This document shows positions 1 to 8,204 of a stretch of DNA of 64,000 nucleotides, piece after piece. The stretch lies in the NCBI RefSeq assembly GCF_029906345.1, contig NZ_JARYGY010000007.1:186001-250000 (forward strand). Direction: 5' to 3'. Origin of the DNA: Aquimarina mycalae (GTDB taxonomy: Bacteria > Bacteroidota > Bacteroidia > Flavobacteriales > Flavobacteriaceae). The position numbers and the translations under genes were made by a program. Numbering within the stretch: the stretch's first letter is position 1; each line of letters begins with the position of its first letter. Below the pieces are notes generated by a model that was not told the DNA's origin, searched no databases, and was given only the letters and a program-made list of their open reading frames with translations.

Positions 1-759
1 TTAGAAAATAATAATATTGATCAATGGTTTTTTATCCGATATAATGACCCAAAACATCATATTCGTGTTAGATTTCATTATAATTCTCCAGAGAATGTTG
101 CTAAGATTATTAATTCGTTATCTGGTCCACTGAAAAAGTTTGTTGATGAAGATTTAATCTGGAAAATACAGTTGGACACCTATCAAAGAGAGCTAGAAAG
201 ATATGGTCTAAAAACTATGAAACAATCTGAAGAGCTTTTTTTTCACGAGAGTATTATGATTACTGATTTTTTGGACTTGATTGATGGCGATGAAGGAGAA
301 GAATTAAGATGGTTATTTGGTGTAAGAGCAATAGATCAAATGCTTAGTGATTTTGACTATGATGAAGATCAAAAACTAGTGTTGATGGAAAGATTGAAAA
401 CAGGTTTCGGAGTTGAGTTTGGGATGAATAAAAATCTCAAAAAGCAAATGGATAAGAAATTCAGAAATGAACATGAAAAAATAAAAAGTTTTTTAAGTTT
501 CAAAAGAGAAAACAACCCAGATTACGCACCTATTTTGGATGTTTTGGAAACAAAAAATAAAAATAGTGCTCCTATAATTAAGGATGTCTTATCTGTAGTA
601 AATACATCCCAGTTAGATGATCTTATGGGCAGCTATATTCATATGCTTATGAATAGATTATTTAGATCTAAAAACCGTTTACATGAAATGGTAATCTATG
701 ATTTATTATATCGAACATACAAAGTAGCATGGGGAATTAGAAAGTTCAAAAAAACCTAA
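1..759 (+). CDS. RiPP dehydratase C-terminal domain (LanB / thiopeptide-type), 5' truncated
   Basis: The frame is open from base 1, so the gene begins outside the window; an internal TTG at 172 is not the start. The visible 252 residues match the C-terminal elimination-type domain of class I lanthipeptide dehydratases, also found stand-alone as the thiopeptide-type bacteriocin biosynthesis domain. Recognisable pieces are WFFIRYNDPKHHIRVRF near the start, then YQRELERYG and the EELFFHES segment. In this family the domain removes glutamate from glutamylated Ser/Thr to form dehydroamino acids in a peptide precursor. A strong terminator follows at 819-848, so this is probably the last gene of its transcript. 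The precursor, cyclase and exporter would lie to the left. Domain identity is fairly sure; whether it is fused to a full LanB cannot be seen. Confidence 0.8.
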   Translation, partial: LENNNIDQWFFIRYNDPKHHIRVRFHYNSPENVAKIINSLSGPLKKFVDEDLIWKIQLDTYQRELERYGLKTMKQSEELFFHESIMITDFLDLIDGDEGEELRWLFGVRAIDQMLSDFDYDEDQKLVLMERLKTGFGVEFGMNKNLKKQMDKKFRNEHEKIKSFLSFKRENNPDYAPILDVLETKNKNSAPIIKDVLSVVNTSQLDDLMGSYIHMLMNRLFRSKNRLHEMVIYDLLYRTYKVAWGIRKFKKT

Positions 760-818
760 AACATTTTATAAAAATTTGATAAACAGGGTTTTGTAGTGAT
801 GTCAAGTACTAAGATCTT

Positions 819-848
819 AGCACCCTATTTTGGATTAAATAGGGTGCT
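819..848 (+). terminator. Rho-independent terminator after the RiPP dehydratase
   Basis: The arms AGCACCCTATTT and AAATAGGGTGCT form a perfect 12-bp stem with a 6-nt loop and are followed by a T-rich stretch. It lies 60 bp after the stop of the dehydratase gene and before the next plus-strand gene. Confidence 0.85.
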
Positions 849-911
849 TTCTGTTGTTTTGAACCTAAGTTGTTGTTTTCTTTGATTGTATAATTACTAA
901 AACAATATCAA

Positions 912-1229
912 ATGAAAAATTATGTAAAAAGTATTTTGTTACTAATCTCAATGATGTCATTTACTATAAGTTGTACCACAGAGAACATTGATGAAATTAG
1001 TCAGATTGAAGATAAATCTACAGATGAAGGTACAGGTAAAGGAGAAACAGAAGGTTCGGGAACGTATAAAGGAGAAACTGATGGAACAGGTAAATCCAGT
1101 GATGAAGGAACTGGACGTAGAGGTGAATCTGAAGGAACAGGAGCTCATAAAGGAGAAACCGATGGAACGGGTAAATCCAGTGATGAAGGTACAGGAAGAA
1201 AAGCAAATGGAGAAGGAGGGTCAAATTAA
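912..1229 (+). CDS. small repeat-rich lipoprotein, unknown function
   Basis: This 105-residue protein starts with a charged, hydrophobic signal (MKNYVKSILLLISMMSF) ending in the lipobox-like TISC, so Cys21 should be lipidated. The rest is disordered-looking and made of Gly, Thr, Glu, Asp, Ser and Lys in tandem units that begin DEGTG at residues 38, 64 and 91, with GETDGTGKSS closing the first two. There is no other Cys, so it is not an obvious lanthipeptide precursor although it follows a RiPP gene. The frame ends just before a sorting-domain remnant in another frame, so the gene may be a recombinant or degraded version of a longer secreted protein. Function is unknown. Confidence 0.6.
   Translation: MKNYVKSILLLISMMSFTISCTTENIDEISQIEDKSTDEGTGKGETEGSGTYKGETDGTGKSSDEGTGRRGESEGTGAHKGETDGTGKSSDEGTGRKANGEGGSN
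1023..1226 (+). repeat. tandem 78-81 bp coding repeat (DEGTG units)
   Basis: Two full units and one partial unit of about 78 and 81 bp start at 1023, 1101 and 1182. Both DNA and protein are repeated, for example GGAGAAAC...GATGGAAC and GGTAAATCCAGTGATGAAGG. Such repeats can change copy number by slippage or recombination. Confidence 0.8.
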
Positions 1230-1341
1230 CAGAAAAGGAAGTTATGAAATAGCGTATAGATCGGGTTTAAAAAGCGGAATCTATATGGTAGAAATCTTGA
1301 TAAATGAAAAAAGACAAATGAAGAAATTAGTAGTTGAGTGA
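1228..1341 (+). pseudogene. remnant of a T9SS type A sorting domain
   Basis: In the +1 frame relative to the preceding lipoprotein, this stretch encodes the tail ...GLKSGIYMVEILINEKRQ... KKLVVE and a stop. That is the typical end of a type IX secretion C-terminal sorting domain (the GiYxvxi...kKlv pattern). Nothing upstream in this frame gives a signal peptide, and the frame upstream is only the alternative reading of the repeat. It is therefore best read as the leftover end of a secreted protein, either frameshifted from the lipoprotein ORF or joined to it by recombination. Confidence 0.6.
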
Positions 1342-1397
1342 CCCGAAGTTCTTTAGATTATTAAAGTTCAATAAAACATACTAAAACCATAACGTTA

Positions 1398-1441
1398 ATA
1401 GACTGGGATTTCATCGTATTTTGTCGTAAATTTCAGTCTAT
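1398..1441 (+). promoter_or_regulatory. stem-loop directly upstream of the VOC gene
   Basis: ATAGACTGGGATTT (1398-1411) pairs with AAATTTCAGTCTAT (1428-1441) over 14 positions, two of them G-U wobbles, around a 16-nt loop. The stem ends 10 nt before the ATG at 1452. It could be a 5' UTR structure or a protein-binding inverted repeat. It is not followed by a T-run, so it is not a terminator. Confidence 0.5.
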
Positions 1442-1451
1442 CTCTTTAACA

Positions 1452-2294
1452 ATGGGAATTACAAGAAGAAAATTTGTAAAAGACACTTCAATAGGAATGA
1501 TGCTTATTGCACTTCATCCCGAAACTTATTTCCCCTATAATGCCGTCAGTACATATGATAATTCTCAAACAGATTTAATACACAACATTCGTTTACTCAC
1601 AAGCACTCCGATTATAGAGATGAAAGAATTTTATATAAATAAATTGGGATTATCTGTACAATCAGAGAAAGATAATAAAGAGATCACTTTTATAGCAGGC
1701 AGATCTACTATAACTTTTATTAAAATAGATAATACTTTAGGTGATCCGTGGTATCATTTTGCGTTTAATATTCCTGAAAATAAAATTCTAAAGGCTAGAG
1801 CATGGCAGCTGAAACGCTCTGAGCTTATACCAACCCCTAAAAGATTAAGAGATCCTAAATTCCCTGATGATATAAGGCATTTTAGAAATTGGAATGCACA
1901 CTCTGTTTTCTTTTTAGATCCTGCAGGTAATGTCTTAGAATATATAGCCAGACATAATTTAAAAAATGGTGACGAAGGAGATTTTTCTTCTAAGGATATC
2001 CTTAATATTAGCGAAATTGGCTTTGTAGTAGATGACCAAGAAAAAGAAGCACAAGAACTTCATTATAATCTGGGATTAGAAGTGTATCCCAGAAATAGCA
2101 ATTTTTGGTGGTCTATGGGAAATGAAAATGGGTTGTTATTATGTCTTCCGAAGAGAATTTGGGGAGAAAATACAGATAACCCAAGAAGGTTTAATGTTTA
2201 TGCAACCGAAGCCACTATTGTAGGAAGAACAGATAAAGAATATAGATTTTCGAACTTTCCGTATTGTGTAAATGTGATTAAAAATGAAATGTAG
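1452..2294 (+). CDS. Tat-exported VOC (glyoxalase/bleomycin-resistance fold) protein
   Basis: The 280-residue protein starts with a twin-arginine signal (TRRKFVKDTSIGMMLIAL), so it is predicted to be exported folded. Residues about 45-165 look like a vicinal oxygen chelate domain: an N-terminal FYINKLGLSV segment, then HSVFFLDPAGNVLEYIARH with the His/Glu pattern that often binds metal. A second, weaker VOC-like half runs from about 180 (ISEIGFVVDD, LHYNLGLEVY). The substrate cannot be told from sequence. The stop overlaps the next gene by 11 bp, suggesting translational coupling with the lipoprotein that follows. Fold assignment is good; enzyme function is open. Confidence 0.75.
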   Translation: MGITRRKFVKDTSIGMMLIALHPETYFPYNAVSTYDNSQTDLIHNIRLLTSTPIIEMKEFYINKLGLSVQSEKDNKEITFIAGRSTITFIKIDNTLGDPWYHFAFNIPENKILKARAWQLKRSELIPTPKRLRDPKFPDDIRHFRNWNAHSVFFLDPAGNVLEYIARHNLKNGDEGDFSSKDILNISEIGFVVDDQEKEAQELHYNLGLEVYPRNSNFWWSMGNENGLLLCLPKRIWGENTDNPRRFNVYATEATIVGRTDKEYRFSNFPYCVNVIKNEM

Positions 2295-3033
2295 AATCGT
2301 TCTTGTTAAAACATGTTTTTTATTTGTTTTTTGTTTTTCCATAGTAATTATGACCTCTTGTAAGAGAGAAACTACGGCTACAACAATAATATCTGATGCT
2401 TTACAAGCTCATGGAGGCATAGAAAGGTGGAATAATACCGAAGAACTTTCTTATTTGAAAACTACCATATTGTATGATAGTTTAGGGAATATCGAAACGA
2501 AAATAGTTCAAAAACATAAAAATATATTCGGCTCTGAATTTGAAGCGCAAATACAATGGACGGAAGACACGATCAATAAAAAAGTAGTATTAAAAAATGA
2601 TAAAGTTTCGGTTTATTTTAATGATGTACCTCAAACTGATCCCAAGCTCCAAGAAAAATATTATAAAGCTATTATCGCTGCTAACTATGTGATCTGGCAG
2701 CCATATAAGTTATTGGATAAAGATGTTATGCTTTCATATCAAGGAGAAGACACAATAGATGATAAAAAAGTGGATGTAGTGAAAGCCGAATACTTTAATG
2801 ATGATGGATCACCTGCAAATACGTGGTGGTACTATTTTGATCAAAAAACAAATAGGTTAGTTGGTAATATGGTGCATCACGGTACCACATACAGTTATAT
2901 TAAAAATCTGCAATACGAAAATCAAACAGGACTCTTTCTTAATGCTGAACGCAAAAGCTATATGACGGATAGTTTAAGAAATACAAAGTTCTTAAGAGCG
3001 CATTACTTTTATGAAGCATGGGAACGAAAATAA
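2284..3033 (+). CDS. DUF6503-type lipoprotein
   Basis: The 249-residue protein has a signal peptide with lipobox MTSC, giving a lipidated Cys around residue 26. The motif ALQAHGGIERWNN near the mature N-terminus is typical of a Bacteroidota family annotated as DUF6503, whose function is unknown. Later sequence is beta-rich, with WWYYFDQKTNRLVGNMVHH in the middle. Its ATG lies inside the end of the VOC gene, so the two form an operon. The gene ends 12 bp from the convergent end of preA. Confidence 0.7.
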   Translation: MKCRIVLVKTCFLFVFCFSIVIMTSCKRETTATTIISDALQAHGGIERWNNTEELSYLKTTILYDSLGNIETKIVQKHKNIFGSEFEAQIQWTEDTINKKVVLKNDKVSVYFNDVPQTDPKLQEKYYKAIIAANYVIWQPYKLLDKDVMLSYQGEDTIDDKKVDVVKAEYFNDDGSPANTWWYYFDQKTNRLVGNMVHHGTTYSYIKNLQYENQTGLFLNAERKSYMTDSLRNTKFLRAHYFYEAWERK

Positions 3034-3045
3034 TTTGATGTCTTG

Positions 3046-4386
3046 TTAAGAATTGGATTTTACCTTTAAAGCATCCGTTGGTTTTGGAACGAAATGCCCT
3101 TTTCCACCAGCTCTATCATCATCAAAGGTTACAGGTATATCATTATTAATGCTTCTTTCATCCCAAGTAAGGTGTTGAGTGCCATCATCTTTTTTGACCA
3201 TAGTAATACAATCTTCTACAGGACAAACCAAAGAGCATAAATTACAACCAACACAGTTTTCTTCAATAATACTTGGGATTCTATTGGTGCGATCATCAGA
3301 TAAAGCTATTGCTTGATGTGCTCCATCATCACAAGAAATATAACATAATTCGCATCCAATGCATTTGGTAGGATTGATTTCTGCAACTACTTTATGTTTC
3401 AGGTTTAAATGCTTCCATTCAGTAACATTCGGTAATGCTTTACCAGCAAAATCATAAATTGTTTTATAATTTCTTTCTTCCATAAATTGCCGTAATCCAG
3501 CTTCCATTTCACGTACAATTCCAAAACCGTAATGCATAACAGCAGTACATACCTGTACAGAAGTTGCACCAAGTAATATAAATTCTACAACATCTCGCCA
3601 AGTTTCAATACCTCCAATACCAGAAATAGGAACCTTACCAATTTCAGGATGTTGAGCCAAATCTTTAACCATATGCATAGCTATAGGTTTTACAGCAGGT
3701 CCACAATATCCTCCATTAGTACCTTTACCATCTACCTCAGGAAGTGGAGCGTATGTGTCCAAATCAATTCCGACAATACTTTTTACGGTGTTTATTAATG
3801 AAATGGAATCTGTTCCTCCTTGCACAGCAGCTAATCCAGGATCCGTAATATGAGAAATATTAGGAGATAGTTTAGTAATGACTGGAGTTTTTGCAGCGTC
3901 TTTAACCCACTCTACGATGGTTTTTAAAACTTCAGGTTCCTGACCAACGGCAGAACCCATTCCGCGTTCGCACATTCCATGAGGACATCCAAAATTAAGC
4001 TCAATTCCATCGGCTCCTGCGTTTTCAACATCTTTTATTATTTGTTCCCATTCTGCCCTACTTTCTACCATTAACGAGGCAATTACTGCATGATCAGGGA
4101 AGTACTTTTTGACCTCTTCAATTTCTCGAAGATTATCAGCCAAAGGTCGATCAGTGATCAGTTCAATGTTATTGAATCCCATCATTCTAGTGTTTCTATA
4201 ATTAACAGAACCGTATCGGCTAGATACATTAACTACAGGAACACCTAGGGTTTTCCATACAGCGCCTCCCCAACCTGCTTCAAAAGCTTTCATGATTTGA
4301 TACCCAGAATTTGTTGGTGGAGCAGAAGCCAACCAAAATGGATTAGGCGCTTTGATGCCTGCAAAATTTATTGATAAATCGATCAT
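3046..4386 (-). CDS. preA: NAD-dependent dihydropyrimidine dehydrogenase subunit PreA
   Basis: This 446-residue protein has a dihydroorotate-dehydrogenase-like FMN barrel (residues about 1-310; LNFGCPHGMCERGMG holds the active-site cysteine region). A C-terminal ferredoxin domain follows with two 4Fe-4S sets, CIGCELCYISC and CVGCNLCSLVCPVEDC. With PreT it reduces uracil and thymine to the dihydro forms, the first step of the reductive pathway. It is the last gene of the eight-gene pyrimidine operon, 17 bp after preT. Length and motifs match the bacterial PreA family, and the genetic context makes the assignment firm. Confidence 0.95.
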   Translation of the reverse strand: MIDLSINFAGIKAPNPFWLASAPPTNSGYQIMKAFEAGWGGAVWKTLGVPVVNVSSRYGSVNYRNTRMMGFNNIELITDRPLADNLREIEEVKKYFPDHAVIASLMVESRAEWEQIIKDVENAGADGIELNFGCPHGMCERGMGSAVGQEPEVLKTIVEWVKDAAKTPVITKLSPNISHITDPGLAAVQGGTDSISLINTVKSIVGIDLDTYAPLPEVDGKGTNGGYCGPAVKPIAMHMVKDLAQHPEIGKVPISGIGGIETWRDVVEFILLGATSVQVCTAVMHYGFGIVREMEAGLRQFMEERNYKTIYDFAGKALPNVTEWKHLNLKHKVVAEINPTKCIGCELCYISCDDGAHQAIALSDDRTNRIPSIIEENCVGCNLCSLVCPVEDCITMVKKDDGTQHLTWDERSINNDIPVTFDDDRAGGKGHFVPKPTDALKVKSNS

Positions 4387-4403
4387 GTCTTTTTGTATCT
4401 GAA

Positions 4404-5729
4404 TTAATTATGTAACCATTGATGTATTCCTTTTGCAGCCATTTTTCCGTCATAAGCAGCATTGACAACTTCTGCGCCACCATTAATGGCATCACCACCA
4501 GCAAAATATTTGGGATTTGTAGTTTGAAATGTTGTTTTATTTACTTGTATTCTTGTTTTACTATCTACTTCCAAATGATCGATGAGGTCATATAAACTTC
4601 CTAGTTTTGCTTGCCCCGTAGCTTTGATCACCATATCACAATGAATTACAAATTCACTACCCTCTATAGTTTGTATTCGACCGTTTATGGATTGTGTTTT
4701 TGCAAATTTCACACCTTCCACTTTGTCATTACCCAATATTTCAATAGGTGTTGTATGAAACAAACTTTTTACACCAGCACTAATTGCCAGGTCATACTCA
4801 AAAGCATAAGCGCCCATTTCTTCTTTAGATCTTCTATACGCTAAAACCGTTTTTTTTGCGCCCATTCTGGCCGATTCTGAAGCTGCATCCATAGCAGTAT
4901 TTCCTCCTCCTATAACTACTACTTTATCGGGTACTGTTATCTTATGATGTTTAAGACGTAGCTCTTCTATGAATTCTACTGCACCAATAACATTTTCTTT
5001 ATCTTCACCTTCTAAATGCAGTGTGGCAGTTTTTCCTAAACCAACGCCTAAGAAAACTGCATCATACTCAGACTCCAAAGCTTTCAATTGTTTTTTAGAA
5101 GTAATTTCATTGTTATATTTTATGTTGAATCCAAGTTGATTTTGTAAGTAATCTATCTCTTTTAAAACTTCTTCGTTGGTAATCTTATAAGGAGCAACAC
5201 CGTGAACTGTTAGTCCAGAAGGTTGTTCTTTAGCTTCCAGAATATCAACATCATATCCTAAGGTCCTTAACTCACATGCGCAAGCGATTCCTGCAGGTCC
5301 AGCTCCAATGATAACAATTCTTTTACCGTTGGATACTCCAGCTTTAAAAATCGTTTTTCTGGAATCAATAATACTATTGGTCGCATAATTTTGTAATCTT
5401 CCGATCTGGATAGGAGGGACATCTTGATGATTATACACACAAGCACCTTCACATAACACGCCAGTAGGGCAAACGACTCCACAGGCATTTCCTAGCCAAT
5501 TGGAATCAAATATAGTTTTTGCAGAACCAGTTACATTATCAGTATGTATTTGCTTGATAAATAATGGGATATCGATATGGGTTGGACAAGCTTGTATACA
5601 AGGAGCATCATAACAGAACAAACATCTGGAGCTTTCATAATAAGCTTCAGTATCATTCATTAATGGTTTTTTCTGCTTGAAATTCTTTTCAAATTCCGCT
5701 TCAGATTCTGGTCTTTTATATTCTGCCAT
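4404..5729 (-). CDS. preT: NAD-dependent dihydropyrimidine dehydrogenase subunit PreT
   Basis: The 441-residue flavoprotein resembles the GltD family. An N-terminal Fe-S region carries cysteines in CLFCYDAPCIQACPTHIDIP and CGVVCPTGVLCEGAC. An FAD site is IIGAGPAGIACACELR and an NAD site is VVIGGGNTAMDAASES. A C-terminal GG(D) segment (YFAGGDAINGGAEVVNAA) completes the family pattern. It passes electrons from NADH to PreA. It sits 17 bp before preA and 58 bp after the ureidopropionase gene. The assignment rests on motifs plus pathway neighbours. Confidence 0.94.
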   Translation of the reverse strand: MAEYKRPESEAEFEKNFKQKKPLMNDTEAYYESSRCLFCYDAPCIQACPTHIDIPLFIKQIHTDNVTGSAKTIFDSNWLGNACGVVCPTGVLCEGACVYNHQDVPPIQIGRLQNYATNSIIDSRKTIFKAGVSNGKRIVIIGAGPAGIACACELRTLGYDVDILEAKEQPSGLTVHGVAPYKITNEEVLKEIDYLQNQLGFNIKYNNEITSKKQLKALESEYDAVFLGVGLGKTATLHLEGEDKENVIGAVEFIEELRLKHHKITVPDKVVVIGGGNTAMDAASESARMGAKKTVLAYRRSKEEMGAYAFEYDLAISAGVKSLFHTTPIEILGNDKVEGVKFAKTQSINGRIQTIEGSEFVIHCDMVIKATGQAKLGSLYDLIDHLEVDSKTRIQVNKTTFQTTNPKYFAGGDAINGGAEVVNAAYDGKMAAKGIHQWLHN

Positions 5730-5787
5730 ATAATGATTTGTTATGCGTTATTAAAGAAGGGTTTAACTGTTGTACAAATTACTTATA

Positions 5788-6654
5788 TCAGAGTTCAGTC
5801 AATTTATCATAAGTTTCTGGCCTTCTGTCTCTATAAAATTGCCAAGTCGATCGCACTTCATCAATTAAGTCTAGATCAAATTCTGAAACCAATAATTCAT
5901 CATCATCACGAGATGCTTCGGCAAATATTTGTCCTCGTGGATCGACGAAATAAGATTGTCCATAGAATTTACCTAGATTCCATGGTTTTTCTTCTCCAAC
6001 TCTATTGATACAACCCATAAAATATCCGTTAGCTGCTGCGTGAGCGGGTTGTTCTAATTTCCATAAATATTCACTTAATCCAGCTACTGTTGCTGAAGGA
6101 TTATAAACAATCTCTGCTCCATTTAATCCTAATACTCTCGCTCCATCAGGAAAATGACGATCATAACAGATATAGACACCTACTTTTGCATATTTAGTTT
6201 GAAAAACGGGATACCCCATATTTCCTGGTTTAAAAAAGAACTTTTCCCAGAAACCTGTGGTATGTGGGATATGATTTTTTCTATACTTCCCTAAATAGGT
6301 GCCATCTGCATCAATTACTGCAGCAGTGTTATAAAATATGCCTGCTTGTTCTTTTTCATAGATCGGAACAATAATTACCATATTGTATTTTTTGGCGAAC
6401 ACCTGCATTTTTTCGGTAGTTGGCCCAGGAACGGGTTCAGCAGAGGCATACCATTTTTTATCTTGGCCAGGACAGAAATATGGAGTGTTGAATATTTCTT
6501 GTAGACATAGGATTTGAACACCTTGTTTTCCAGCTTCCTCAATATATGGAATATGTTTATCATACATGGCTTGCATAATTTCCTTAATGCTGCCTTCTCC
6601 TTCCGTCATAGGAAGACTCATTTGTATCAATCCTGATTTTACTGTTCTTGGCAT
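5788..6654 (-). CDS. beta-ureidopropionase / N-carbamoyl-beta-alanine amidohydrolase (nitrilase superfamily)
   Basis: The 288-residue protein is a carbon-nitrogen hydrolase with the Glu-Lys-Cys triad visible as CLQEIF, KYRKNHIPH and VYICYDRHFPDGARVLG. It should split N-carbamoyl-beta-alanine into beta-alanine, CO2 and ammonia, the third step of reductive pyrimidine breakdown. The specific role is inferred from its position between the dihydropyrimidinase gene and preT. By sequence alone it could also be a related N-carbamoyl-amino-acid or putrescine-type amidase. Length is typical of bacterial members. Confidence 0.88.
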   Translation of the reverse strand: MPRTVKSGLIQMSLPMTEGEGSIKEIMQAMYDKHIPYIEEAGKQGVQILCLQEIFNTPYFCPGQDKKWYASAEPVPGPTTEKMQVFAKKYNMVIIVPIYEKEQAGIFYNTAAVIDADGTYLGKYRKNHIPHTTGFWEKFFFKPGNMGYPVFQTKYAKVGVYICYDRHFPDGARVLGLNGAEIVYNPSATVAGLSEYLWKLEQPAHAAANGYFMGCINRVGEEKPWNLGKFYGQSYFVDPRGQIFAEASRDDDELLVSEFDLDLIDEVRSTWQFYRDRRPETYDKLTEL

Positions 6655-6711
6655 AGTTTAAAACATTTAAGAGTAGTTTAATTAAGAGTTACAAGTTGTT
6701 TAGAACGGTAC

Positions 6712-8094
6712 TCAAATTACTTTAGAGGTTTTACCTCTTCTAATAAATTTTCCAAAACCTGGTTGTAATTTACAGGTCTCATTTTCGATAGCGATTTGCC
6801 CTCGTAGAATCACAGTTTCGGTTTTTCCGATTACTTTCTGCCCTTCGTATGCAGAGTAGTCACAATTCATATGGTGTGTTTTTACCGAAATAGTATGTTC
6901 TTTTGTAGGATCAAATATTACAATATCTGCATCACTACCGACAGCAATAGTACCTTTTTGAGGGTACATCCCAAAAATCTTTGCTGCATTGGTAGCACTA
7001 ACTTCTACAAATTTTGTAAGTGATATTTTACCTGCATGTACACCTTCAGAATATAATAATTCTATACGATGTTCAATCGCAGGATGGCCATTTGGAATTT
7101 TAGAGAAGTCATCTTTTCCCATATTCTTTTGTTCCCACATAAACGGGCAATGATCAGTTCCGACCACTTGAACTAATCCTTGATTGATTCCAGACCATAG
7201 AGCTTCCTGATCCTTTTTTTCTCGTAACGGAGGACTCATTACCCATTTTGCACCTTCAAAATCTTTTTCATACAAAGACGCGTCCAATACAAGATACTGG
7301 GTACAGGTTTCTACAAATACTTTTTGATTGCGCTGTGTAGCCTTTCGAACCGCATTTAATGCACCTTCGCAGGTCATATGTACAATATAACCAGGACAAT
7401 CCGTATAATGAAGCATGTCTGCAAATCTAGCAGATGCTTCGGCTTCGGTTACTTCAGGCTGAGATAGATAATGATACAATGGAGATAAATTACCTTCTGC
7501 TCGATTTTTAGCAATTAATGAATCGATCATATCGCCATTCGTAGCATGTACAGTGACCAAGCCTCCATGTTTTTTTACTACTTTCATGAGTTGTACCATC
7601 TGTCCATCATCAATCATCAAAGCTCCTTTATATGCCATGAACGTTTTAAAAGATGATATCCCTTCATCTTCTATCATCTGTACAACTTCTTTTGCAGTAG
7701 TATCATTAAAATCAGTAACTGCCATATGGTAAGAATAATCACCTATCGCTTTTCCTATTGATTTTTGTTGCCAAGTTTTTAAGGCATTATGTAAAGTATC
7801 TCCTTGAGTTTGTAGAATAAAATCGATTACCATTGTAGTACCTCCATGTAGAGCTGCCCTGGTTCCTGTTTCATAATCATCGCTTGAATAGGTTCCCATA
7901 AAAGGCATATCTAGATGCACATGAGGATCAATTCCTCCAGGAAACACTAATTTATCAGAAGCATCAATAATTTTATCAGCTTTATATGGTAAATTTTGAC
8001 CTATTGCTACTATTTTTTCTCCTTCTACATAGAGATCCGCTAGATATGTTTCTGCGGCAGTTACAATGCGTCCGTTTTTTATTAGAATCGACAT
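6712..8094 (-). CDS. hydA: dihydropyrimidinase
   Basis: This 460-residue amidohydrolase opens the dihydropyrimidine ring to N-carbamoyl-beta-alanine. The metal site is visible: GGIDPHVHLDMPF (HxH), FKTFMAYKG with the lysine that is carboxylated in this family, VHATNGD, VHMTCEGA and GTDHCPF. An in-frame start exists 15 codons upstream, but family members begin near MSILIKNGRIVTA, so the ATG at 8094 is preferred. The gene is 110 bp behind the symporter gene and 57 bp ahead of the ureidopropionase gene. Phenylhydantoinases share the fold, but the operon points to the pyrimidine role. Confidence 0.93.
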   Translation of the reverse strand: MSILIKNGRIVTAAETYLADLYVEGEKIVAIGQNLPYKADKIIDASDKLVFPGGIDPHVHLDMPFMGTYSSDDYETGTRAALHGGTTMVIDFILQTQGDTLHNALKTWQQKSIGKAIGDYSYHMAVTDFNDTTAKEVVQMIEDEGISSFKTFMAYKGALMIDDGQMVQLMKVVKKHGGLVTVHATNGDMIDSLIAKNRAEGNLSPLYHYLSQPEVTEAEASARFADMLHYTDCPGYIVHMTCEGALNAVRKATQRNQKVFVETCTQYLVLDASLYEKDFEGAKWVMSPPLREKKDQEALWSGINQGLVQVVGTDHCPFMWEQKNMGKDDFSKIPNGHPAIEHRIELLYSEGVHAGKISLTKFVEVSATNAAKIFGMYPQKGTIAVGSDADIVIFDPTKEHTISVKTHHMNCDYSAYEGQKVIGKTETVILRGQIAIENETCKLQPGFGKFIRRGKTSKVI

Positions 8095-8204
8095 GTCTTT
8101 GTTTGTGTGAATTTTACATGTATTGGATTTTGAATCCAAAAACTTCTTTGACGCCTATGAATAACAAGTTTAAGAGCGTCTATTTTCTAAATTTACAATT
8201 TTTT

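Noticed and set aside
912..1229. Repeat lipoprotein as the RiPP precursor peptide
   Set aside because: It has a lipobox signal rather than a leader peptide, no cysteines after residue 21, and a terminator separates it from the dehydratase.
988..1341. A 117-codon plus-strand ORF rich in Lys, Glu and Met overlapping the lipoprotein
   Set aside because: Its first two thirds are only the alternative reading of the DEGTG repeat. Only the last about 38 codons resemble a real (T9SS tail) sequence, reported as a remnant.
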